The translations under genes were made by a program, and so were the position numbers. A stretch of DNA of 15,306 nt from Chitinophagaceae bacterium (GTDB taxonomy: Bacteria; Bacteroidota; Bacteroidia; Chitinophagales; Chitinophagaceae): NCBI GenBank assembly GCA_003509845.1, contig DOMR01000236.1:4263-19568 (forward strand), given 5' to 3'. Shown one piece after another: positions 7,000 through 13,507 of the stretch. Position 1 is the stretch's first letter. Each line of letters starts with the position of its first letter. The notes under the pieces are model-generated. The model worked only from the letters and a program-made list of their open reading frames with translations, searched no databases and was not told the origin of the DNA.

Positions 7000-9078
7000 A
7001 TGTACCCCAAAGATCAAATTATCGCATTTCAGGCCTTAGCCAAAGCATACTTAACAAATCCGCATACGATTGAATTGGATAGTTTAAAAAAACTATTAAA
7101 ATTCAATGAATACCAATATTATGTTTTGAATGAACCTTTAATAAGTGATTACGAGTATGACCAATTATATCAGCAGTTAATTTCCATCGAATCCGCAAAT
7201 ACTTCATTAATTACGCCCGATTCCCCAAGTCAAAGAGTGGGAAATAGTTTAAATGCGAGCTTTGTTACCATACCGCATTTGGTACCCATGTTAAGTTTGG
7301 AAAATAGTTATAATGCAGCTGACTTAATTGATTTTGATCGAAAGGCAATAGAAGGCGCTGGGAATGAAAAATTAACTTATTGTGTTGAACCAAAATTTGA
7401 TGGCGCGAGTATTTCATTGGTGTATGAAAATGATTTACTCCTTAGGGCATGCACCAGAGGAGATGGTGTTGCAGGAGAAGATATCACTCAAAACATCAAA
7501 CAGATCAAATCTATTCCTTTAAGTATTCCTTTGGCGGATTATGGCATAAAGCAAATTGAAATTAGAGGTGAAGTGATTATGAGTAAAAATTCATTTGCCG
7601 CATTTAATGAAAAATTAAAACTAAAGCAACAAGCGCCACTTGCCAATCCCCGAAATGCCGCTGCAGGTAGTTTACGTATGAAGGATCCAAAAGAAGTAGG
7701 CGAACGAAATTTAGACGCATTTATTTACCATATTAGTTATGTACTTCCAATTCCAGGAGCAAAACTTACCCCACTTTTACAAACCCATAGTGGCACTTTA
7801 TCCTTGTTATGGAATTTGGGATTCAGATCACCGCAAAAAGAAAGAAAAATTTTAGAAGGCATAAATAACGTAATTGATTATTGTACATCTTTTGAAATTG
7901 GACGCGATCAATTGCCTTATGACATTGATGGACTTGTAATTAAAATAGATGACGTTCCCTTGCAGGAAAAATTAGGAATGACTTCCCATCATCCAAGATG
8001 GGCCATTGCGTATAAGTTTAAAGCACGCCAAGCAACCACCATTATTGAAAACGTAGAATTTCAAGTAGGACGCACAGGTGCGGTAACACCGGTAGCCAAA
8101 CTACAACCCGTAGCATTAGGTGGCGTAACCGTTTCCAGCATTTCCATGCACAACGAGGAGTACATCAAAGAAAAAGATATTCGACTAGGAGATACGGTTA
8201 TTATTGAACGTGCAGGTGATGTAATCCCACAAATTGTACAATCTATAAGTTCATTGCGTAAGGGCACTGAAAAAATGATCAGCTTCCCTACTACCTGTCC
8301 AGCATGTAATGCAACATTAGAAAAAGAAGATGCCGAAGCGGTTTGGCGATGCATAAGTCCATTGTGTAAAGCACAGATAGTGGAACGTATCATTCACTTC
8401 GTTAGCAAAGATGCCATGGACATCAAAAGTTTTGGAGAAGCCAATATTCGTAAATTTTATGATTTAGGAATTCTTCCAAATGTTCCTGCAGTATATACCT
8501 TGGATTTTAATAAAGTGACCCAACTAGAAGGCTTTGGAAAAAAGAGTATTGAAAATTTACAAGCTGCGATTGTTCATTCCAAAAATCAACCACTGTATCG
8601 ACTTATCTATGGCTTGGGAATTCGTTTTGTCGGAGAAACAACGGCTAAAACGGTAGCCTCACAAATTCAACATATTTTAGATTTAACGAATCTTACGGAA
8701 GAACAATTACAATCCTTTGAAGATGTTGGTGTAAAAGTGGCAAAAAGTATTTATCAATACTTTCATGAGGAAAATAATATTGCAATGATTCGAGAACTTG
8801 AATCATTGGGTTTAAATATGATTCAAACAAATACCACTGCTGTTGACGGAAACTTAGCAGGATTAAATTTTTTATTTACAGGGACCCTCACACAATTGAA
8901 ACGCGCTGATGCTGAAGCAATGGTAGAAGCAAGAGGCGGACATATCCTAGGCGGCGTGAGTAGTAAATTAAATTACTTAGTCGTTGGCGAAGATGCTGGT
9001 AGTAAATTAGAGAAAGCCAAAAAAATAGCCTCGATAAAAATTATAAGTGAAAGTGATTTTGTCGAACTAATTAATTAG
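7000..9078 (+). CDS. ligA: NAD-dependent DNA ligase
   Basis: 692 residues, full family length. Domains in order: Ia NAD-binding helices (about 25-85, with YYVLNEPLISDYEYDQL), adenylation domain with the nucleophile Lys132 in EPKFDGAS and the CTRGDGVAGE (151-160) and DGLVIKID (310-317) motifs, OB fold (about 345-425), a four-cysteine zinc finger (Cys433, Cys436, Cys451, Cys456), helix-hairpin-helix repeats (about 475-600) and a C-terminal BRCT domain (about 618-692). It seals nicks during replication and repair using NAD as adenylate donor. No active-site residue looks altered. The ATG at 7000 is the start that preserves domain Ia. Divergent from the Nudix regulator with 103 bases between them; TATTTTAG at 6977-6984 differs at one base from the Bacteroidota -7 box but has no -33 partner. 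Confidence 0.97.
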   Translation: MYPKDQIIAFQALAKAYLTNPHTIELDSLKKLLKFNEYQYYVLNEPLISDYEYDQLYQQLISIESANTSLITPDSPSQRVGNSLNASFVTIPHLVPMLSLENSYNAADLIDFDRKAIEGAGNEKLTYCVEPKFDGASISLVYENDLLLRACTRGDGVAGEDITQNIKQIKSIPLSIPLADYGIKQIEIRGEVIMSKNSFAAFNEKLKLKQQAPLANPRNAAAGSLRMKDPKEVGERNLDAFIYHISYVLPIPGAKLTPLLQTHSGTLSLLWNLGFRSPQKERKILEGINNVIDYCTSFEIGRDQLPYDIDGLVIKIDDVPLQEKLGMTSHHPRWAIAYKFKARQATTIIENVEFQVGRTGAVTPVAKLQPVALGGVTVSSISMHNEEYIKEKDIRLGDTVIIERAGDVIPQIVQSISSLRKGTEKMISFPTTCPACNATLEKEDAEAVWRCISPLCKAQIVERIIHFVSKDAMDIKSFGEANIRKFYDLGILPNVPAVYTLDFNKVTQLEGFGKKSIENLQAAIVHSKNQPLYRLIYGLGIRFVGETTAKTVASQIQHILDLTNLTEEQLQSFEDVGVKVAKSIYQYFHEENNIAMIRELESLGLNMIQTNTTAVDGNLAGLNFLFTGTLTQLKRADAEAMVEARGGHILGGVSSKLNYLVVGEDAGSKLEKAKKIASIKIISESDFVELIN

Positions 9079-9330
9079 TCTGATACATTTTATTCTTCTC
9101 TATCGTCATTTACGCTAAAATTTTAAAATACAAACTAAAAGTCTGAACTCGCACTTTGTGCTCAGACATGCAGACTTTTTTAACGTTTATATTTTTAAAT
9201 TTCTTTACGAAACAAATCTTCGATTTGTATTATAATTTATAGTGTTTATATTTTAAAACTTATGATAATTTAAGTTTTAAAATATAAACGTTAGACTCAA
9301 AGTTCAGAATCAAAATGTATCTGACTAATT
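9073..9330. repeat. Composite long inverted repeat filling the ligA-asd intergenic region
   Basis: Several complementary segments lie concentrically. Outer arms 9073-9095 and 9307-9330 (AATTAGTC, one mismatch, GATACATTTT, one bulge, ATTC); TCTGAACT 9142-9149 with AGTTCAGA 9301-9308; 9181-9199 (TAACGTTTATATTTTTAAA) with 9276-9293; and a perfect 19-bp hairpin 9244-9262/9271-9289 with an 8-base loop. The 15-mer TTTTAAAATAYAAAC occurs four times: direct at 9121-9135 and 9275-9289, inverted at 9244-9258 and 9185-9199 (the last with one extra T). A small hairpin ACAAATC-TTC-GATTTGT lies at 9212-9228. Segment 9276-9289 can pair with either 9181-9199 or 9244-9262, so two folds exclude each other. It could be a foldback/MITE-like element, a double terminator, or a structured RNA. 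The outer arm includes the last codons and stop of ligA. Confidence 0.75.
9137..9182 (+). terminator. Probable rho-independent terminator of ligA
   Basis: AAAAGTCTG (9137-9145) pairs with CAGACTTTT (9171-9179) and the right arm runs into a T tract. The loop contains a second hairpin, GCAC-TTT-GTGC (9151-9161). The left arm GTCTGA can alternatively pair with TCAGAC at 9162-9167, a duplicate of the right arm. It lies 59 bases after the ligA stop. Confidence 0.6.
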
Positions 9331-9339
9331 TAACAAAAA

Positions 9340-10338
9340 TTAAATAATTCCTTTTGCGGCCAGGTACTCTGCAATTTGAATCGCATTGGTAGCGGCACCT
9401 TTACGCAAGTTGTCACTTACAATCCACATATTTAATGTTTTCGCTTGTGTTTCATCTCTGCGCAAACGGCCAACAAATACTTCATCTTTTTCGTGTGCCC
9501 ATAAAGGCATTGGATAAAATTGATCGCCATCATTCTGTTGCACAACAACACCAGGCGCAGTGGCAAGTAATGCGATCAATTCATTTAAGTCAAATTCATT
9601 TTCAAATTCCACATTTACGCTTTCACTATGCCCACCCATTACTGGAATACGAACGGTAGTCGCTGTAACTTTAATATTATCGTCCTGCATAATTTTGCAA
9701 GTTTCCTTAACCATTTTCATTTCCTCTTTGGTATAACCATTTTCTAAAAAAACATCAATCTGCGGAATAGCATTTAAATCAATCGTATACTTGTAAGCCA
9801 TGTCAGCGGCAGGCATTTGATTTCCTTTTCTTTCTTCCATTAATTGATCCACGGCTTTTTTCCCAGTTCCTGTTACACTTTGATAAGTGCTTACCACCAC
9901 TCTTTTAATTTTATATTTCTCATGCAATGGTTGCAAGGCGACTACCATTTGAATAGTGGAACAGTTAGGATTCGCAATAATTAAATCGTTGGCTGTTAAT
10001 ACAGATGCATTTACTTCCGGCACCACTAATTTTTTTGTCGGATCCATTCTCCAAGCAGAGGAATTATCAATAACACGAATACCTGCTTCTGCAAACTTTG
10101 GCGCCCACTCCAATGAGGTACTACCTCCTGCTGAAAATAAAGCAACGGCTGGTTTTGCAGCAATCCCTTCCTCCATGGTTACCACCTTATATGGCTTTCC
10201 CTTAAATATTATTTCCTTACCTGCTGAACGCGCCGATGCAACAGGAATTAATTCAGTTACTGGAAAATTTCTTTCCGCTAATACTTGCAACATTTTTGTT
10301 CCTACTAGCCCTGTGGCTCCTACAACTGCAACTTTCAT
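9340..10338 (-). CDS. asd: Aspartate-semialdehyde dehydrogenase
   Basis: 332 residues, close to the usual family length. It reduces aspartyl phosphate to aspartate semialdehyde with NADPH, the branch-point step to diaminopimelate/lysine, threonine and methionine; cytoplasmic. Visible are the NADP-binding loop GATGLVG (7-13), SAGG (69-72), SSAWRMD (93-99), the catalytic Cys126 in NPNCSTIQ, and the RIPVMGGHSESVNVE block (230-244) with Arg230 and the catalytic-base His237. The ATG is preceded on its strand by an A-rich run (10339-10352) rather than a Shine-Dalgarno sequence, usual for Bacteroidota. It has its own leader: the pfkB terminator lies about 75 bases upstream, so it is probably transcribed separately. 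Its 3' end abuts the ligA-asd inverted-repeat region. Confidence 0.97.
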   Translation of the reverse strand: MKVAVVGATGLVGTKMLQVLAERNFPVTELIPVASARSAGKEIIFKGKPYKVVTMEEGIAAKPAVALFSAGGSTSLEWAPKFAEAGIRVIDNSSAWRMDPTKKLVVPEVNASVLTANDLIIANPNCSTIQMVVALQPLHEKYKIKRVVVSTYQSVTGTGKKAVDQLMEERKGNQMPAADMAYKYTIDLNAIPQIDVFLENGYTKEEMKMVKETCKIMQDDNIKVTATTVRIPVMGGHSESVNVEFENEFDLNELIALLATAPGVVVQQNDGDQFYPMPLWAHEKDEVFVGRLRRDETQAKTLNMWIVSDNLRKGAATNAIQIAEYLAAKGII

Positions 10339-10381
10339 TTTTTTATTTTTTTACGTTATTATTATCCTTGTCGAAAATTTC

Positions 10382-10405
10382 AAGTCTTATGTTTTACAAA
10401 GACTT
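10382..10405. repeat. 7-bp inverted repeat in the asd leader
   Basis: AAGTCTT (10382-10388) and AAGACTT (10399-10405) are exact inverses separated by 10 bases, 44-67 bases upstream of the asd start and just past the pfkB terminator. It could be an operator or a weak hairpin in the asd leader; there is no further support. Confidence 0.3.
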
Positions 10406-10410
10406 AGCAA

Positions 10411-10443
10411 AAGAAAAAAGCCTCCCATTTTATTGGAAGGCTT
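10411..10443 (-). terminator. Rho-independent terminator downstream of the PfkB-family kinase
   Basis: Read on the minus strand, AAGCCTtCC and GGgAGGCTT (one internal mismatch) enclose an 8-base AT loop and are followed by TTTTTTCTTTT. The stem is 10418-10426 with 10435-10443. It lies about 128 bases after the pfkB stop and upstream of asd, separating the two genes. It shares the core AAAAAGCCTCCC with the obgE/typA terminator. Confidence 0.8.
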
Positions 10444-10570
10444 CTGAGTATATTTATTCGCATACTAACAATCAGTACCTTCCTATTATAGGGGTTTCTT
10501 AATTTGTTTTGTATGTTTATTTTTCATCATTGTACAACAAAATTAATTGGATGTATTGATTTTACCAAAT

Positions 10571-11491
10571 TTATACTAGTTCAATATCAAAATTGACCAA
10601 CTGAACGAACGATTGTATGCGCTCCTTAATATCAGCCTCGCTGATTTCAGTTAATCTTTGCGTACCAAATTTCTCTACGCAGAAGCTAGCCAATGCGCTA
10701 CCTACGATAATTGCAGACTTCATATTGTTAAAAGAAAAATCTTTCGTTTTAGCCAAATGTGCTACAAAACCACCAGCGAAAGTATCACCAGCACCGGTTG
10801 GATCAAACACTTCCTCTAAAGGTAAAGCTGGAGCGAAAAATACTTCGTGACCATGGAACAACAAAGCACCATGTTCACCTTTTTTAATGATTAAGTATTT
10901 TGGACCCATTGCCATTATTTTTTTAGCCGCCTTAACCAAACTATATTCTCCACTTAATTGACGCGCTTCACTATCATTCACCATCAATACATCCACCAAA
11001 CTTATAGTATGTAATAAATCATCCATCATAATTTCCATCCAAAAGTTCATAGTGTCCATTACAATTAACTTAGGACGCTTTTTCATTTGTTTGATCACAC
11101 TACTTTGAACACCTGGCACTAGATTTCCCAACATTAAAATTTCACAATCCTGATAACTATCCGGAACCACAGGTTCAAAATTCTCTAACACATTTAATTG
11201 TGTTTCGATGGTATCACGCGTATTCATATCTAAATGATACTTACCGCTCCAAAAAAATGTTTTTTCGTCTTTTTTAATTTGTACCCCTTCCAAAATCACC
11301 CCTCTATTTGCTAAGGCGTCTAATTCGGATTGCGGGAAATCGCCACCCACTACTGAAATTTGCTTTACAGTGGTAAAATTGGACGCGCACCAAGCAATGT
11401 AAGTTGCTGCTCCGCCAATGATTTTATCACTTTTCCCAAAGGGTGTTTCAATGGCATCAAAGGCCATGGATCCTACTACAACTAATGACAT
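10571..11491 (-). CDS. PfkB/ribokinase-family carbohydrate (or nucleoside) kinase
   Basis: 306 residues from the chosen start. N-terminal strand MSLVVVGSMAFDAIETPFG, a GGAATYIA substrate-binding glycine motif (26-33), a VNDSEARQL helix (171-179) and the PfkB signature 2 DPTGAGDTFAGGF (230-242), with anion-hole GAGD and catalytic-base Asp236. It should phosphorylate a hydroxymethyl group of a sugar or nucleoside with ATP; the substrate cannot be told from sequence. The frame is open for 34 codons further upstream (to 11593), but that extension is basic and unlike the family, and MSLVVVGS is the expected N-terminus, so the ATG at 11489-11491 was chosen. No sugar transporter or catabolic neighbour is present. 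Divergent from the TetR-family gene with 199 bases between, which would suit regulation by it; no operator palindrome is obvious. Confidence 0.88.
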   Translation of the reverse strand: MSLVVVGSMAFDAIETPFGKSDKIIGGAATYIAWCASNFTTVKQISVVGGDFPQSELDALANRGVILEGVQIKKDEKTFFWSGKYHLDMNTRDTIETQLNVLENFEPVVPDSYQDCEILMLGNLVPGVQSSVIKQMKKRPKLIVMDTMNFWMEIMMDDLLHTISLVDVLMVNDSEARQLSGEYSLVKAAKKIMAMGPKYLIIKKGEHGALLFHGHEVFFAPALPLEEVFDPTGAGDTFAGGFVAHLAKTKDFSFNNMKSAIIVGSALASFCVEKFGTQRLTEISEADIKERIQSFVQLVNFDIELV

Positions 11492-11653
11492 GTGTATTGT
11501 TTTATTTTCAGCTGCGAAACTACGATTTTTACTGTTAAGTAAATTACGATATGCCAAAAGGGCCAAGCCAATTCGTAATCGCTTGATTATCAAAAAACTA
11601 ACAAAAATGGGGTTTTATTTTAAAAAGATGCCTAATTTAAAGAATTAAATCTA

Positions 11654-11661
11654 TAATTTTG
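11654..11661 (+). promoter_or_regulatory. Candidate -7 promoter box for the TetR-family gene
   Basis: TAATTTTG is a perfect match to the Bacteroidota -7 consensus TAnnTTTG, ending 29 bases before the ATG. No clear -33 TTG element lies 19-23 bases upstream, so the call is tentative in this AT-rich region. Confidence 0.35.
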
Positions 11662-11690
11662 TACTAACAAATTGATCAAAAAATTAGAAA

Positions 11691-12287
11691 ATGGCTAGAA
11701 TTAAGACAGAAAAAAACGGATCTAGAAAGGATGTCATAGTACGTAAAGCTGCCACCCTATTTAGAGAAAAAGGATATAAGGCTGCAAGCATGCGTGATTT
11801 AGCCGAGGCTGTTGGTGTGGAAGCTGCAAGTTTATACAATCACATAAAATCGAAGAGCGAGTTATTGCACGAATTGGTATTCAGTGTCGCAAATAAATTT
11901 GTGTTGAAAATGGATGAAATAGAATCTGAAAACATTTCATCTCTTGAAAAAATGGAAAAATTATTACGTTTCCATATTACTGAAATGATACATAATTATG
12001 AGGAGGTTTATGTAAGTGACCGAGAGTGGAAGCACTTATCTGACCCCTATTTATCCAATTATCAAAATCAACGAAGAGTATATCGCAAAAGGATTGCAGC
12101 CATTATTGAAGAAGGAATTAGAAACAAAGAAATCAAAACAATTGATGCCCCAACGGTGGTATTAATTTTTTTACACGCTGTGAGTGGTATTGAAAGCTGG
12201 CATCGTTCTACCAAAAAAATTACTGCGAACGAATTAGAACAAAATATGGTGACCATTTTAATTGATGGTTTAAAACTAATCAAATAA
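11691..12287 (+). CDS. TetR/AcrR-family transcriptional regulator
   Basis: 198 residues. The N-terminal TetR helix-turn-helix (about 11-60) is clear: RKAATLFREKGYKAASMRDLAEAVGV, then ASLYNHIKSKSELL. The C-terminal ligand domain (about 80-198) has REWKHLSDPYLSNYQNQRRVY, AIIEEGIRNKEI and a terminal GIESWHRSTKKITANELEQN segment, reminiscent of FadR/KstR2-type regulators that respond to acyl-CoA; this sub-family call is from memory and weak. It may act on itself, on the divergent PfkB-family kinase (199-base shared upstream region) or elsewhere. It is followed 76 bases later by obgE, which has its own apparent promoter. No fatty-acid or phenylacetate genes are in view to support a specific role. 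Confidence 0.85.
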   Translation: MARIKTEKNGSRKDVIVRKAATLFREKGYKAASMRDLAEAVGVEAASLYNHIKSKSELLHELVFSVANKFVLKMDEIESENISSLEKMEKLLRFHITEMIHNYEEVYVSDREWKHLSDPYLSNYQNQRRVYRKRIAAIIEEGIRNKEIKTIDAPTVVLIFLHAVSGIESWHRSTKKITANELEQNMVTILIDGLKLIK

Positions 12288-12339
12288 AGCAGCGCAAAAG
12301 GTTTCATTTAATAAAAAGCAACCTCAACTAGGATTGTCT

Positions 12340-12347
12340 TAACTTTG
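12340..12347 (+). promoter_or_regulatory. Candidate -7 promoter box of obgE
   Basis: TAACTTTG matches TAnnTTTG perfectly and ends 16 bases before the obgE GTG codon. With initiation a few bases downstream the leader would be only about 8-12 bases. No convincing -33 TTG box is visible at the usual spacing. Confidence 0.5.
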
Positions 12348-12363
12348 CGTCAAATACATCTCT

Positions 12364-13365
12364 GTGTCTGAAAGAAATAATTTTATTGATTACATCCGTA
12401 TATTTTGTCATAGTGGTCATGGTGGCGCAGGTGCCCGACATTTGATGCGCAACAAACTAACTGCCAAAGGAGGTCCTGACGGCGGCGATGGTGGTCGTGG
12501 AGGCCATATCATTTTAAGAGGCAATGCGCAATTATGGACCTTATTACACTTACGTTATTATAAAAATGTAATCGCAGAGGATGGCGAAGGTGGTAGTAAA
12601 AATAATTGTACCGGAAAGGATGGTAAGGATATTATCATTGAAGTACCACTAGGTACTATTGCAAGAGACGAAGAAACTGGTAAAGTAGAAGCAGAAATAT
12701 TAACAGATGGCCAAGAAATTATATTAGCCAAAGGAGGCCGTGGTGGTTTAGGTAATTCTAATTTTGCAACACCCACCAATCAAGTTCCCGAACATGCACA
12801 ACCAGGAGAAGATGGTATTGAAGGTTGGAAACAAATTGAGTTAAAGGTATTGGCTGATGTGGGTTTGGTGGGATTTCCAAATGCAGGAAAATCAACACTA
12901 CTTTCAGTGATTACTGCAGCAAAACCTAAAATTGCCAATTACGCTTTCACCACATTAACGCCGCAATTAGGTATGGTGGCTTATCGTGATAATCGCTCAT
13001 TTTGTATTGCGGATTTACCCGGTATTATTGAAGGGGCGGCGGAAGGCAAAGGTTTAGGCCATCGCTTTTTAAGACATATTGAACGAAACGCTGTTTTACT
13101 TTTTATTATTCCTTCCGACAGTAATGATCATAAAAAAGAATTTGAAATTCTTAAAAATGAATTGGCAGAATTTAATCCAGAACTATTACAAAAGGAATTT
13201 ATCATTGCCATTAGCAAGTCGGATTTATTAGACCAAGAATTAACGGATGCAATTGTAAAAGAGCTCCCTAAAGATATCCCACATATATTTATTTCATCTG
13301 CTACACAAAAGAATTTAGTAGAATTGAAGGATTTACTTTGGAAGGCATTGAACAAGCCTATCTAA
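12364..13365 (+). CDS. obgE: Obg-family GTPase (ObgE/CgtA)
   Basis: 333 residues. The glycine-rich Obg domain (1-159) shows KGGPDGGDGGRGGHIIL (35-51) and EVPLGTIARDEETG (93-106); the GTPase domain follows with G1 GFPNAGKST (170-178), switch I YAFTTLTP (193-200), G3 DLPG (217-220), G4 SKSD (284-287, in place of NKxD) and G5 SSA (311-313). The protein acts in 50S ribosome assembly and stress signalling and is generally essential. The start is GTG: upstream in-frame codons up to a TAA at 12340 offer no ATG, and the first internal ATG (Met28) would cut into the Obg domain. There is no Shine-Dalgarno sequence. It lacks the variable C-terminal extension of some Obg proteins. Convergent with typA. 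Confidence 0.97.
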   Translation: MSERNNFIDYIRIFCHSGHGGAGARHLMRNKLTAKGGPDGGDGGRGGHIILRGNAQLWTLLHLRYYKNVIAEDGEGGSKNNCTGKDGKDIIIEVPLGTIARDEETGKVEAEILTDGQEIILAKGGRGGLGNSNFATPTNQVPEHAQPGEDGIEGWKQIELKVLADVGLVGFPNAGKSTLLSVITAAKPKIANYAFTTLTPQLGMVAYRDNRSFCIADLPGIIEGAAEGKGLGHRFLRHIERNAVLLFIIPSDSNDHKKEFEILKNELAEFNPELLQKEFIIAISKSDLLDQELTDAIVKELPKDIPHIFISSATQKNLVELKDLLWKALNKPI

Positions 13366-13410
13366 CTATCCCAAGTATAATAAGTACAAAAAAGTGAATA
13401 CGAATAGCAT

Positions 13411-13446
13411 TTAAAAAGCCTCCCGATGCATCGGGAGGCTTTTTAA
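13411..13446. terminator. Bidirectional terminator between obgE and typA
   Basis: A 36-base perfect palindrome: TTAAAAAGCCTCCCGATG followed by its exact reverse complement. Either strand gives a GC-rich stem preceded by A and followed by T, so it can end both the rightward obgE transcript (46 bases after its stop) and the leftward typA transcript. Confidence 0.93.
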
Positions 13447-13460
13447 TAAAGTCATTAGAG

Positions 13461-13507
13461 AATCATTATTGCCAATTTATTTTCAAGGAAAATTGGCAAT
13501 AATGATT
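13461..13507. repeat. 18-bp perfect hairpin at the typA stop codon
   Basis: AATCATTATTGCCAATTT (13461-13478) and its exact reverse complement (13490-13507) enclose 11 bases. The right arm overlaps two bases of the typA stop codon. There is no T tract immediately after it on the typA strand, so it is more likely an mRNA 3'-end stabiliser, a repeat relic or a protein site than a terminator. Confidence 0.8.

Noticed and set aside
9181..9296. Integron attC-like site: GTTAGAC fits GTTRRRY and lies at the end of an inverted repeat starting TAACG
   Set aside because: The opposite core does not fit RYYYAAC (first base is T), the flanks are core genes, and no integrase or cassette array is present.
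9956..10447. 163-codon plus-strand open frame over the asd 5' half and leader
   Set aside because: It lies antisense to a fully conserved asd and has no recognisable domain; treated as a shadow.
11515..11522. TAGTTTCG on the minus strand as a -7 box for the PfkB-family kinase
   Set aside because: One mismatch to TAnnTTTG and no -33 element at proper spacing; too weak in AT-rich sequence.
11492..11593. 34-codon N-terminal extension of the PfkB-family kinase
   Set aside because: The extension is basic and unlike the family; MSLVVVGS at 11491 is the expected N-terminus.
10415..13424. Shared AAAAAGCCTCCC in the pfkB and obgE/typA terminators as a dispersed repeat
   Set aside because: GC-rich stems of this form with A/T flanks are common in terminators; two similar copies are not evidence of a mobile repeat.
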